DNA from: Rhizobium sp. SSA_523
GTDB taxonomy: Bacteria > Pseudomonadota > Alphaproteobacteria > Rhizobiales > Rhizobiaceae
Length of the DNA: 64,000 bases
NCBI RefSeq assembly: GCF_030435705.1
Contig: NZ_CP129382.1
Location: 744,001 to 808,000 of the forward strand
Reading direction: 5' to 3'
Shown: piece after piece, positions 23,819 to 32,652 of the stretch
How the letters are laid out: each line of letters starts with the position of its first letter
How positions within the stretch are numbered: the stretch's first letter is position 1
Position numbers and translations under genes: made by a program
The notes under the pieces: model-generated
What the model was told of the DNA's origin: nothing
Seen by the model: only the letters and a program-made list of their open reading frames with translations
Databases searched by the model: none

Positions 23819-24607
23819 CTACGGTCGGCATCGGACGGTGATATCCACCGCCTGGTCTTTATCATTCGGCAAAGGATGTGAAAGGCGATCGTAAATCATG
23901 CGACATGGCATGGCCGTCGGAAGGGGAACCTCGTCACCAGGTTTCAATCGGTACCATTTCTGATCGATCTTGAAAGGTGAGTTCGCACTGTTCGCATCAC
24001 CTACGGCAATGAGTACATCGTCATCGGTTACGTAAACGGTGTCGTTCTGAAAGACGCGGTATTTCTTTGTGAATGACCCCGAGCCCGCTGTTTGACCAGC
24101 GCCGTTTGATACATTCGCCTGCTCCGCTCCCGTCTGACTGGGAACTTGGATACTTCGTCCTTCGGGTCCAGCTTGGCCGGGATCGCCCTTGGGTCCTCTA
24201 AGTTCGCTTACCGAGATCAAATTCGTCCAATCTGCCGAGCCTGAATAGCGCCATTGAATATAGGACGCATCGTTTCGCAGTTCGATTTGGCGGCCATCGA
24301 TCCCATCTCGGCCCTTTGGTCCCTCTTCACCTTGAGGACCCCTGAGCCCCGGAATGCCAGGCGGGCCTTGCTCTCCTGTCTCACCTTTCGGGCCACGCGG
24401 CCCGATCTCATCGGCCTTTCGATTGGACAAGAGCGACTGCAATTGTGTGATCTGCCCCTTCAATTGCTCGACCTCGGCCCGAGAGTTGTCGACCTGGTTC
24501 TTCAGGTTCCCGACCCATATGCCGAGACCGATCAATGCGCCGGCCACAGCAATTAGGCTCGGAAGGTCTTTTACCGTGGTCTTGAACCAACTCTCAGTTG
24601 TCATCAT
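23819..24607 (-). CDS. Collagen-like membrane protein (moron)
   Basis: A 262-residue protein read against the surrounding genes. Layout: membrane span about 17-35, coiled-coil helix about 36-62, collagen-type Gly-X-Y region at 69-105 (12 triplets), a beta-like spacer, four more triplets at 138-149, and a C-terminal beta-rich domain. A trimeric surface or membrane stalk is likely. ATG 24607 (or 24604) follows GGGGGTG. An open frame extends upstream to 25096 but there is antisense to the 24695 gene and not protein-like. Confidence 0.8.
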   Translation of the reverse strand: MMTTESWFKTTVKDLPSLIAVAGALIGLGIWVGNLKNQVDNSRAEVEQLKGQITQLQSLLSNRKADEIGPRGPKGETGEQGPPGIPGLRGPQGEEGPKGRDGIDGRQIELRNDASYIQWRYSGSADWTNLISVSELRGPKGDPGQAGPEGRSIQVPSQTGAEQANVSNGAGQTAGSGSFTKKYRVFQNDTVYVTDDDVLIAVGDANSANSPFKIDQKWYRLKPGDEVPLPTAMPCRMIYDRLSHPLPNDKDQAVDITVRCRP

Positions 24608-24694
24608 CACCCCCATGCTTGATAGCGAAGATTTTGCATGTGAGCATTGGCTTGTCGAGCCTTCGCCGCCGCGTGCGGAACGGGAGGCGAGGCG

Positions 24695-25264
24695 ATGAGA
24701 ATGGTCCATGTGGCCTGGGCTGATCAGGTGCTGCAGCATTACGGCAAGCGGATCCTCGATCTCAACGAACGGTTTCCGAAGGTTCTGCCTCGGATCATTA
24801 ATCAGGTAGGCAACCGGGCAAAGACGCAGGTCATACGAAACCTGACGAAGCAGACGGGTCTGCCGAGAAAGACAATCGTGAAGGCGGTTGGTGATCCGGC
24901 CGTCGCTCGCCCTGGTCGCCTGTCCTATGAGATGGTGACGCGTGGCGGGAACATTCGCCTCAAATATCTGGGGGCAAGAGAGACGGAGACCGGCGTCGTT
25001 GCCAAACCGTTCGGCAAGACTACGCTCTATCCTGGCGCCTTCATGCGCGGCGGCCGTTTCCCGAACCGCAAAGAGGTGGCGAAGTTTGACGGTCATGCCT
25101 TCTATCGGCTGAACCGATCGGGAACGAAGATCACATTCGCCAGATCCGGCGTCTTCATCCCCACGGAGATGACGAGAGGCGCAACGAAGGCAGCCTTCGA
25201 CCGGATCGCTGGCCCGCTCCTGCAGCAGAGGGTGGACGCGGCTATGCAGAAGCTGGTCCCTTGA
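24695..25264 (+). CDS. Minor tail protein Z-like (GPZ)
   Basis: A 189-residue protein with an N-terminal stretch NERFPKVLPRIINQVGNRAKTQVIRNLTKQTGLPRKTIVKAV that matches the pattern of prophage minor tail protein Z, then a FARSGVFIPTEM segment and helical C-terminus. GGGAGGCGAG precedes ATG 24695. It lies to the left of the cos site, so in the packaged genome it is at the far end from the terminase genes. Confidence 0.6.
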   Translation: MRMVHVAWADQVLQHYGKRILDLNERFPKVLPRIINQVGNRAKTQVIRNLTKQTGLPRKTIVKAVGDPAVARPGRLSYEMVTRGGNIRLKYLGARETETGVVAKPFGKTTLYPGAFMRGGRFPNRKEVAKFDGHAFYRLNRSGTKITFARSGVFIPTEMTRGATKAAFDRIAGPLLQQRVDAAMQKLVP

Positions 25265-25323
25265 CCCTCATCGGTCGGGGCACCCCCCGGGTTCAGGGAC
25301 CGTAGCGCAGAAAATCAGCCACA

Positions 25324-25350
25324 CGGGGCGGCGCGACTGCGCGATTTTGC
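25324..25350 (+). other. Putative cos site (lambda cosN-like)
   Basis: CGGGGCGGCG (25324-25333) followed by CGACTGCGCGATTTTGCC resembles the lambda nicking site as I recall it (GGGCGGCGACCTCGCGGG followed by TTTTCGC). It lies about 70-95 bases upstream of the terminase small subunit, where cos is expected for NU1/GpA-type terminases. Homology to lambda terminase supports cos packaging with cohesive ends. Confidence 0.6.
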
Positions 25351-25419
25351 CAGTGCGATACTTCGCAACCGGTACACGGATACACGTGGCAAGCACACGT
25401 GATGCACGGGACATGCACG

Positions 25420-26046
25420 ATGGAAGAAGACTGGATCTCGATCACGGAGGCCGCGTCACGATTGACGGCTGTTGGCGACCGGATCGACCGCTCGACGTTG
25501 TCGCGCTACCTGAAACAGCACGCGGAAGCGCTGCCGCTGAAGCCGGAGGGAAAATCGAACCTGGTCGATTACATCGCCCTGGTACAGCACCGCGGCGAGA
25601 ACATCCGCATCCGGGCGCCGGTCGCGGCCGCATCCCAGCCGCAGACGGCCGTCGTGCATGGCAGGCTGCAGCAGCCGCGGTTTGTCGGGTCGCAGTCGGA
25701 CGGGGCCGCACGTAAGGCGCAGGCCGATGCCGAGCTGAAGGAAATGGACCTGGCCGAGCGCCGGCTCGAGCTGACGCCGGTCGGAGAGGTCGACCAGGCC
25801 GGCCGCGATGCGGTCGCCATGATGCAGAGCGCGTTCGAGCGGGCAATCGAAAGCGAAGCCCAGATGCTGTCGCTCAAGTACGGCTGGGACGAGCGTATCG
25901 TTCGCCTAGCTCTCAAGACATTCACGAAGACCGGCATCGCCGTCTTCAATCGTCAGGTGCTCGAGAAGCTCGATGCCATGCGTCGTCGCGACGATGCAGC
26001 CGGCGCCGGCTTTTCGGATGAAGCGGAACACACGTCGCTGCAATGA
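25420..26046 (+). CDS. Terminase small subunit (NU1-like)
   Basis: A 208-residue protein starting MEEDWISITEAASRL: an N-terminal winged HTH typical of NU1-type DNA-recognition subunits (RSTLSRYLKQHAEALPLK), followed by a helical region (AELKEMDLAERRLEL) and a C-terminal part that should bind GpA. ATG 25402 in the same frame is possible. Its stop overlaps the large-subunit start (ATGA). It probably binds the cos region just upstream. Confidence 0.85.
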   Translation: MEEDWISITEAASRLTAVGDRIDRSTLSRYLKQHAEALPLKPEGKSNLVDYIALVQHRGENIRIRAPVAAASQPQTAVVHGRLQQPRFVGSQSDGAARKAQADAELKEMDLAERRLELTPVGEVDQAGRDAVAMMQSAFERAIESEAQMLSLKYGWDERIVRLALKTFTKTGIAVFNRQVLEKLDAMRRRDDAAGAGFSDEAEHTSLQ

Positions 26047-28163
26047 CTGTTCAGGATATTAGGACACGCTTTCCGCATTTGCCGGACGGCGCGGTCGCCT
26101 TGTTCTCGGGCCTTGCTGCCGCAAGCCGTACCGTCGAGGATCTGACGCTCAGCGAGCATGCCGAACGCTACCGCAAGGTCTCGCCGGAATCGGGCTCACC
26201 CTGGCCGGGCGATTTTAAGGTGGATCGCGTGCCTTATCTTCGCGAGCCGCAGGATTGCCTGCATCCTGATCATCCGGCGCGGCGGGTGACCTGCCGTTGG
26301 GCGGCCCAGCTTGGCAAGTCGACAGCGATCGAGAACTGGTTCTGCTACATCGTCGATCAGGCGCCGGGCTCGATGATGATCGTGCTGCCCACGCTTGAGG
26401 AGGCCACGAAGTTCAATCGCGTCAAGCTGCAGCCGACGATCGAGGCTTCGCCGCGCGTGGCGCACAAGGTTCTGCCGGTCAGCAGCCGCGACGAGCAGGG
26501 AAGCACGACCTCGTTCAAGCGTTACGCCGGCGGGTTCTGCCAGATCGTCAACGCAGGCTCTTCCAAGGGCCTGCAGATGGTGTCGATCAAGTATCTCGCC
26601 ATGGACGAGGTCACCGGCTACCCGAAAGACGTCGATGGCCGCGGCAGTCCGCGTGACCAGGCGCGGGCCCGACAGAAGATGTACGGCGATCTTGCCAAGG
26701 AATGGCAGGGTTCGACACCAGGCGTTGCAGGCGAGTGCGCCATCACTGACGACTTCGAGTCCGGTGATCAGCGCTATCGGTATGTGCCTTGTCCGCATTG
26801 TGCGCACTGGCAGCCGTTGACGTTCGACATGATGCGGCCGGCAGATCCTGATCGCGACCTGCCGGTACATTTCAGGTGCATGCGCTGCGACGAGGTCATC
26901 CTCGACGGTCATAAGCACGAGATGAACGCCCGGGGCCATTGGATACCGCGGCGGGTCCGCGAGGGCGACGATCCTGTGCCGATGGTCATCGCACCCGATG
27001 ATATCGATCTGTGGCGCTGCGACCCTTGCGAAGGGCGTTGCCGGGATTGGCAGCCCAGCTATCACCTGTGGGCCGCATACGCGCCCAAGGAGAAGTGGTG
27101 GGAGATCTGGGCCCGCTGGGAGGATGCTCAGGGTGACGTCACAAAGATGCGCACCTTCTGCCAGCAGGATCTGGCGGAACCATACGATCCGGGCGGCGTC
27201 ACCGTCGAATGGGAGAAGATCGTCGAGGCGGCGAGAGACGAGATGCTGCCGGCACGAAAGATCCCTTCATGGGCGGCCCTTGTCGTCTCGGCCGCCGACG
27301 TCCAGGGCTACGGGATCAAATGGCTGGTTTATGCGATCGGCCCGCGCGACCAGATGCAGTTGATCGACCGCGAGATCTTCGAGGGTCCGCCGGACCAGTC
27401 CGACGAGCCGTGGATCAAGCTTTCCGACGCCCAGGCGCGGACTTATCCGACGGAGAACGGCAAGCGCGAGAAAGGCATCGATCTGAGCGGCGTCGATTCG
27501 GGCTGGGCAACGGACCGTGTCTATCGATACTGCGCCGGGCGCCCGAACGTCTTCCCGCTCGACGGGCGTGAGCCGATCGGCCTGCCGTGGCTCGGAACGC
27601 CCGTCAAGAAGGACATCAAGGATCATCGCAAGCGTGTGGTGGCCAAGGTGCTTCTCTATCCGGTCGGGCTTTACGATGTCAAAACCGCTGTCACCGCGGC
27701 GCTCGCCAATCTGGTGCAGGGCCGCGCGGAGAACGGCCATTGGCCGCGCAACACGATCCACTTTGGCGCTGACCTCTGCGACGAGGAGTTCGCTAAGGAG
27801 CTGACGGCCGAACGTCTGGTCGATGCGGACGAGGAGGCGCGTGCCAGCGTATCCCGCCGGGCTCGGCGTCTCATCAAGCCGAAGGCGGGCCGCCAATGGA
27901 AGAAGATCGTCGGGCGGGTCAACGACTGGTTCGATGCAACCGTCTACGCCTACGCTCTGGCCTGGTACCTGCAGAACAAACGCAGGCTGACGCTCGATCG
28001 CTGGGCCGATCTCGTTCGTGATCTGCATGGTGACGACCAAGAGCCGGCGGATTTGTTCGAGCATGCCGAGCAGAACCCGTTCGTGAAACAGAAGCCGAAA
28101 CCGGACAAGACACAACCGGCAGCCCCACGGCCGCCGCGCAGGAAGTGGAAATCCTACTCGTGA
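26043..28163 (+). CDS. Terminase large subunit (GpA family)
   Basis: A 706-residue packaging motor and cos nuclease. Visible features: Walker A-like WAAQLGKST (86-94), Walker B YLAMDEV (184-190), a zinc-binding pair of CxxC motifs (CPHC....CMRC, about 252-282), and nuclease-region acids in VVSAADVQGYG and GVDSGW. The length fits lambda GpA (641) with a longer C-terminal Pro/Lys-rich tail. It cuts at cos and drives DNA into the prohead through the portal. Confidence 0.95.
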   Translation: MTVQDIRTRFPHLPDGAVALFSGLAAASRTVEDLTLSEHAERYRKVSPESGSPWPGDFKVDRVPYLREPQDCLHPDHPARRVTCRWAAQLGKSTAIENWFCYIVDQAPGSMMIVLPTLEEATKFNRVKLQPTIEASPRVAHKVLPVSSRDEQGSTTSFKRYAGGFCQIVNAGSSKGLQMVSIKYLAMDEVTGYPKDVDGRGSPRDQARARQKMYGDLAKEWQGSTPGVAGECAITDDFESGDQRYRYVPCPHCAHWQPLTFDMMRPADPDRDLPVHFRCMRCDEVILDGHKHEMNARGHWIPRRVREGDDPVPMVIAPDDIDLWRCDPCEGRCRDWQPSYHLWAAYAPKEKWWEIWARWEDAQGDVTKMRTFCQQDLAEPYDPGGVTVEWEKIVEAARDEMLPARKIPSWAALVVSAADVQGYGIKWLVYAIGPRDQMQLIDREIFEGPPDQSDEPWIKLSDAQARTYPTENGKREKGIDLSGVDSGWATDRVYRYCAGRPNVFPLDGREPIGLPWLGTPVKKDIKDHRKRVVAKVLLYPVGLYDVKTAVTAALANLVQGRAENGHWPRNTIHFGADLCDEEFAKELTAERLVDADEEARASVSRRARRLIKPKAGRQWKKIVGRVNDWFDATVYAYALAWYLQNKRRLTLDRWADLVRDLHGDDQEPADLFEHAEQNPFVKQKPKPDKTQPAAPRPPRRKWKSYS

Positions 28164-29821
28164 CCGAGCCGAAACCGCGACACAGAGTGAAGGCGACCAG
28201 CGAGCGCCTTCAGCCGGCAGGTCAGGCGGAGCGCCGCGGCAAGCCGGTGGCGCGCTACCTGCGCAGCGATCGGGCGGGCGTGCTTGCCATGCGTAAAGCC
28301 ACGATGCGCGACGGTCATCGCGATGTGCGGGAAGCGGCCGAACGCGCCGCGGCTCTGGCCATCGACTTCATGCACAATTCCGGCTGGATCGCCGGCGCTG
28401 TCACGCAGGTGCTGTGCGACACGATCGGCGAGGAGCTGAAGCTCAGCTGCCGGGCAAAGCTGAAGAAGCTCGGCTATTCCGACAAGCAGGCCCGCGAATG
28501 GCGCAGCCTCGTCGAGGAGGAATGGCGTAAATGGGCCTGGAACCCGAAGGAATGCGATCTGGCCGGCAAGGCAACGATTGCCGAGATGGCGGATGCAGTC
28601 CTGCGCAGCTTCCTTGGAACGGGTGAAGCCTTCGGCATCCTCGATTTTATGGAGGCGCGCGAGCGTCGACGCTACGGCCTGTCCACGGGCATCAAGGTCT
28701 CTTTGGTCGCCTCGCATCGTTGCCCGCGTATAACGCGCGAGGCGGAGGGGCTCGATGATGGCGTGTTTCACGATCTGAACGGCCGGGCGATGGCCTACCG
28801 CTTCAAGGTCCGCACGCGCGGCGTCGAAAGCGAGCGGGATGTTGACGCGGCCGATGTCATCCACGTGATGGACCGTGGCGAGAACGTCAACAGTCCGCGG
28901 GGGATATCGCCTATCGCGCCGGCGCTGAAGGTCTTGTCGCAGGCCGACCAGCTTGCGGATTTTACACTGGCGAAGGCGCTGTTGCAGACGGTGTTCGCAG
29001 CGACCATCAACAGCCCGGAGCCGAGTGAGGACGCGTTCAAGTCGCTCCAGACACTGGAGGAGATCGAACAGCCGGAAGGTTGGAAGGACGAGGAATCCGG
29101 CAGCTGGACCGACTTCATTGGCGGCCTGCAGCAGGATCTGATGGATGTCTGGAGCATGCGTGTCGATGCGCTGAAGGAGAAGGGCATTTCGATGTCCGAT
29201 CCGGCGCGGGTCAATCACCTCGGCCCAGGTGAGACGTTCACGCTGCACACGACCTCGACGCCCAACAGCGATTACCTGGAGTTCTTCCGTAATCTGTTAC
29301 GGGAAATCGCCCGGTGCATCGGGGTCACCTACGAATCGCTGTCGATGGATCACACCGACGCAAGTTATTCGTCGGTGCTGATGTCGGTCGCCAGCATCTG
29401 GCCAATCGTGCTTCGCAGGCGCAACCGGATCATGATCCCGTTCCTTCAGTCGATCTTCGAGCGCTGGCTCGAGGAGATGATCGAGACGGGCAAGATCCGG
29501 ATCCGGGGCGGTGTTCAGGCCTTTCGACGGTTCCGTGAGGACATCTTCCAGGCGGAATGGCACGGACCGGGCGCACCGTCAGCCGACAACTACAAGGCGG
29601 CGATGGCCGACAAGATCGAGCTCGAGCTCGGCATTTCGAGCTTCTTCGACATCTGCGCCAAGCGTGGCAAGAACGGCCAGGAGCAGATCGACCAGCTCAG
29701 TCGGGAGAAAAAGATGTTCGAGGACGCCGGCGTGCCGCACCCATTCGGACGTACGCAAGGCGGCGGCGGACCACAGGGCGCTGCCATGGAAGGTAACCGC
29801 GAACCGGCAAAGGCGGCATGA
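28160..29821 (+). CDS. Portal protein (lambda GpB family)
   Basis: A 553-residue protein forming the dodecameric DNA channel. It has the family patterns A.DF.HNSGWIAGAVTQ, LL.GGEAF-type FLGTGEAFGI, DVIHVMDR....RGISP.APAL and PGETF...TSTPNSDYLEFFRNLLREIARCIGVTYESLSMD. GTG 28160 overlaps the terminase stop (GTGA) and is the likely start; an in-frame GTG at 28145 is an alternative. Gly/Pro-rich C-terminus. Confidence 0.95.
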   Translation: MTEPKPRHRVKATSERLQPAGQAERRGKPVARYLRSDRAGVLAMRKATMRDGHRDVREAAERAAALAIDFMHNSGWIAGAVTQVLCDTIGEELKLSCRAKLKKLGYSDKQAREWRSLVEEEWRKWAWNPKECDLAGKATIAEMADAVLRSFLGTGEAFGILDFMEARERRRYGLSTGIKVSLVASHRCPRITREAEGLDDGVFHDLNGRAMAYRFKVRTRGVESERDVDAADVIHVMDRGENVNSPRGISPIAPALKVLSQADQLADFTLAKALLQTVFAATINSPEPSEDAFKSLQTLEEIEQPEGWKDEESGSWTDFIGGLQQDLMDVWSMRVDALKEKGISMSDPARVNHLGPGETFTLHTTSTPNSDYLEFFRNLLREIARCIGVTYESLSMDHTDASYSSVLMSVASIWPIVLRRRNRIMIPFLQSIFERWLEEMIETGKIRIRGGVQAFRRFREDIFQAEWHGPGAPSADNYKAAMADKIELELGISSFFDICAKRGKNGQEQIDQLSREKKMFEDAGVPHPFGRTQGGGGPQGAAMEGNREPAKAA

Positions 29822-30078
29822 TGGCAGACGAACCTGATCCGATTGCTGTCGATTGGTGCGCAAGAGCCATCAAGCTTCGTAATGTGGAAGAAGCCTTGCT
29901 CATGGGTGAGATGGTAACCGAAGCCCGCTTCGGTACCGACATGATGGCCTATGCCACGGCCGGTCTGGATGTCGTGCAGCGGGAACTGGAAAAGGCAATC
30001 CGGCAGTGCCGGATTGCTAGAGGCGAGCGGGTGAAGCCGCGGCGTTACGCGATCTCCGGGCGCATGCGCCCCTACTAA
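29821..30078 (+). CDS. Small head-module protein at the gpW position
   Basis: An 85-residue protein with helical character (IAVDWCARAIKLRNVEEALLMGEM, VVQRELEKAIRQCRIARGER). ATG 29818 and 29821 both overlap the portal stop. It occupies a place near where lambda encodes the head-tail connector gpW, but sequence resemblance is not evident, so the role is only inferred from position. Confidence 0.6.
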   Translation: MADEPDPIAVDWCARAIKLRNVEEALLMGEMVTEARFGTDMMAYATAGLDVVQRELEKAIRQCRIARGERVKPRRYAISGRMRPY

Positions 30079-30091
30079 GGATTACCCGAAC

Positions 30092-31153
30092 ATGAGTGCG
30101 ATTGTTGAAGACGGAAAGCTTAGGCTTACCGGCTATGTCGGCGACTATTATTTTGACGACGGTTTTACCGCCCAGGATGTGGTGCTGGCGCTGGCCGGCA
30201 TCGACGCGACCTCCGAGCTCGATGTCTTCGTCAACTCCGGCGGGGGTGTCGCGTCCGAGGGCGCCGCCATTCATGCGCTGCTGTCAGCTCGACCCGGCGT
30301 CACGAATATAGTCGTCGAGGGGATTGCCGCCTCGGCCGCCTCCCTGATCGCCATGGCAGGCAAAACCGTCACCATGTCGGCGGGTGCCGTGATGATGATC
30401 CACGATCCGAGCGGGCACACCTTCGGCAACGCATCCGACCATTCCAAAACGATGGAAGCGCTCGATGCACTCGCCACGGCTTATGCCCGCGTCTACTCGG
30501 CGAAGTCCGGCAAAACACCGGAAGAGTGCCGCGAGATCATGAAGGCGGAGCGATGGCTGACACCGGAAGATGCCGTCAAGGAAGGCTTCGCCGACAAGAC
30601 AACGGAGACGGTCGCCAAGCCGGTTGCCGCCTTCGACTATCGCCTGTTCGCGCATGCGCCTTCGAGCCTGACCGCACTGGCGAAGGAAAAGAACTGGTCG
30701 TCACCGGCCACCATGGCGGCACGCGCCGCAGAACCCCGTCCACCCAAGGAGCCTACCATGACGGACAAGGAACGTGCGGATCAGCTTGCCGCCGAAAATG
30801 CCAAGCTGAAGGCGGATCTCGACAAGGCCAACGGCGGGATCGAAGCCGCGGTGAAGGCCGATCGCGAGCGTCGCGATGCCATCATGTCGCTCGACGAAGC
30901 CAATGGCCGCGAGAAGCTTGCCGAGCACCTGTTCATGGTCGGCAACAGCGTCGACCAGGCCAAGGCAACGCTTGCCGTCTCGCCGAAGGCCGACGCCGGC
31001 GCTGGCAACGGCTCTGAGGGTGAGGGTGAGTACCGCCCGCGCCAGACCATGCACGCTCAGGGTCTCAACAATGGCGGTGGCGGGGCCGGCGGTGAAAAAG
31101 CCAGCCGCTCTGTTCTCTCCGCATCCGTCGACCGCGCCAACAAGCGCCGCTAA
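30092..31153 (+). CDS. ClpP/S49-like prohead protease with C-terminal scaffold region
   Basis: A 353-residue protein. The protease half has the ClpP-like pattern VNSGGGVASEGAAIHALL, the nucleophile Ser in GIAASAAS (S81) and H104 in MMIHDPSG. From about residue 223 the sequence becomes coiled-coil (MTDKERADQLAAENAKLKADLDKA), as in lambda gpC with its nested scaffold. It matures the prohead by digesting the scaffold. It lies directly before decoration and capsid genes. Confidence 0.9.
   Translation: MSAIVEDGKLRLTGYVGDYYFDDGFTAQDVVLALAGIDATSELDVFVNSGGGVASEGAAIHALLSARPGVTNIVVEGIAASAASLIAMAGKTVTMSAGAVMMIHDPSGHTFGNASDHSKTMEALDALATAYARVYSAKSGKTPEECREIMKAERWLTPEDAVKEGFADKTTETVAKPVAAFDYRLFAHAPSSLTALAKEKNWSSPATMAARAAEPRPPKEPTMTDKERADQLAAENAKLKADLDKANGGIEAAVKADRERRDAIMSLDEANGREKLAEHLFMVGNSVDQAKATLAVSPKADAGAGNGSEGEGEYRPRQTMHAQGLNNGGGGAGGEKASRSVLSASVDRANKRR
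30758..31153 (+). CDS. Nested scaffolding protein (Nu3-like), internal start
   Basis: An internal in-frame ATG at 30758 has a strong AAGGAG 6 bases upstream (30746-30751). It would yield a separate 131-residue coiled-coil protein (MTDKERADQLAAENAKLKAD...) identical to the protease C-terminus. This copies the lambda C/Nu3 arrangement, in which the scaffold is made from inside the protease gene. The internal start is inferred from the ribosome site and structure. Confidence 0.7.
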   Translation: MTDKERADQLAAENAKLKADLDKANGGIEAAVKADRERRDAIMSLDEANGREKLAEHLFMVGNSVDQAKATLAVSPKADAGAGNGSEGEGEYRPRQTMHAQGLNNGGGGAGGEKASRSVLSASVDRANKRR

Positions 31154-31168
31154 CAGGAGGCAGCTTCC

Positions 31169-31540
31169 ATGACCGTGCTTACCCAGAAACTGCGCCATAC
31201 GGCGCACTACATCGTCTCCGAATCGCATGGCTATCGCTCGCGCGATACCGGCGTCATTGCCAGCGGATCCGGCATTCTCGAGCCGGGCGCCGTCCTCGGC
31301 AGGGTGACGGCGAGCGGCAAGTACAAGGCGTACACGCCGGGCGCCGCCGACGGATCGCAGAACGCGGTCGCTGTCCTCTATGAGGGCTGCGATGCCCGGA
31401 CCGCAGACGTCCGGCGCACGCTGACGGTCCGCGACACGGAAGTGCAGGCGGATGTTCTCGTCTACGCCAACGGTGTCACCGACGCCCAGAAAACCACAGC
31501 CCTTGCCGCTCTGGCAGCGCTAGGCATCGTCGCCCGCTAA
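31169..31540 (+). CDS. Head decoration protein (lambda gpD-like)
   Basis: A 123-residue protein placed between scaffold and capsid. The pattern G.LEPGAVLGRVTASGKYKAYTPGAADGSQNAVAVLYEGCDA matches gpD-type trimeric capsid-stabilising proteins. AGGAGG precedes the ATG. Confidence 0.88.
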   Translation: MTVLTQKLRHTAHYIVSESHGYRSRDTGVIASGSGILEPGAVLGRVTASGKYKAYTPGAADGSQNAVAVLYEGCDARTADVRRTLTVRDTEVQADVLVYANGVTDAQKTTALAALAALGIVAR

Positions 31541-31555
31541 GGAGGGGCAACTTCA

Positions 31556-32584
31556 ATGGCACTTGTTGCAGATATCTTTACCCAAAACGCCTGGGGCGTT
31601 GTCGAGGTGCAGGAAGAGATCGTCGAGAAGGTCGATTTCAAGCCGCAGCTTCTCGGCACGCTTGGCCTCTTCGCGCCGATCTACTCCCGGTCGCGCACCA
31701 TCGGCATCGTCGATCGGAACGGCTCGCGCACGCTAATCCCGACGTCGCCCAATGGCGCGCCGCCGGAGGAACTGATCCCGAAAGGGGCCAAGATGCGGAC
31801 GATGGAGACCGTTCGCCTCGCCAAAGGATCGACGATCTATGCGATTGAGCTTGCCGGCGTCCTGGCGCTGCCTTTCGACGAGCAAACCGTCGAGGTGGCC
31901 GACGAGGTCACCAGTCGCACGGGGCAGATCAAGGAAGACATGGAGCTCACTTGGGAGCACATGCGGTTTGGCGCAGTGCAGGGCAAGGTCCTCGATGCCG
32001 ACGGCGAGACCGTCCTCATCGACTGGTACGACTTCTGGGGCATCGATGAGCCGGCCGAGATCGACTTCGAGCTCGACGATCCGACGACCGACGTGCGCAA
32101 GAAGTGCCGCGACCTGAAGCGCGACATGCAGCGCCGCGGCAAGGGGCTCTGGACGCCGAACACCAAGATCGGTGCTCTGGTTGGCGACGAGTTCTTCGAT
32201 CTGCTGGTCAACCACGCCCAGATCAAGGAGACCAAGCTCGGCACGGAACGCGCGGCTTCGCTCGAAAACATCGAGGGTTACTCCTCGATCGAGATCGAGG
32301 GCATCGTTTTCATCAACTATCGCGGTACCGACGATGACACGACAATCTCGATCGGCAGCGAGAAGGCCCGCTTCTTCCCGATCGGCGCGCGCGGCGCGTT
32401 CCAGGTAGGCTGGGCGCCGGCTAGCGAGTTCAAGCCGTACCTCAACAAGCGCGGCCAAGAGTTTTACGGGCTCCTGCTGTCGGACAAGTCCGGTCGTGAC
32501 GAGTGGGATCGGGTCGAGCTCTACAGCTACCCGCTCTTCATCTGCACGCGGCCGGAGATGCTGCTGAGCGCACGCGCCAAGTAA
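31556..32584 (+). CDS. Major capsid protein (lambda gpE-like)
   Basis: A 342-residue protein with the GpE pattern: VVEVQEEIVEKVDFKPQLLGTLGLF at the N-terminus, MRTMETVRLAKGSTIYAIELAGVL, and the C-terminal YLNKRGQEFYGLLLSDKSGRDEWDRVELYSYPLFICTRPEML. Length equals lambda gpE (341) closely. GGAGGGGC precedes the ATG. A 9-bp hairpin follows the gene. Confidence 0.95.
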   Translation: MALVADIFTQNAWGVVEVQEEIVEKVDFKPQLLGTLGLFAPIYSRSRTIGIVDRNGSRTLIPTSPNGAPPEELIPKGAKMRTMETVRLAKGSTIYAIELAGVLALPFDEQTVEVADEVTSRTGQIKEDMELTWEHMRFGAVQGKVLDADGETVLIDWYDFWGIDEPAEIDFELDDPTTDVRKKCRDLKRDMQRRGKGLWTPNTKIGALVGDEFFDLLVNHAQIKETKLGTERAASLENIEGYSSIEIEGIVFINYRGTDDDTTISIGSEKARFFPIGARGAFQVGWAPASEFKPYLNKRGQEFYGLLLSDKSGRDEWDRVELYSYPLFICTRPEMLLSARAK

Positions 32585-32610
32585 GCGGCAGAGTGCCTCA
32601 CCACAAACTG

Positions 32611-32631
32611 CCGGCGCGATGGTCGCGCCGG
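32611..32631 (+). promoter_or_regulatory. Hairpin between capsid gene and gpFI-like gene
   Basis: CCGGCGCGA (32611-32619) and TCGCGCCGG (32623-32631) form a perfect 9-bp stem with a 3-base loop in the 68-base gap after the capsid gene. There is no T-run, so it is more likely an mRNA-stabilising or partial-termination structure than a strong terminator. Confidence 0.5.
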
Positions 32632-32652
32632 GCAACACAGCAGGAGTGAAAC

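Noticed and set aside
24608..25096. N-terminal extension of the collagen-like protein
   Set aside because: This part lies antisense to the GPZ-like gene and is not protein-like; the membrane-anchored start at about 24607 is enough.
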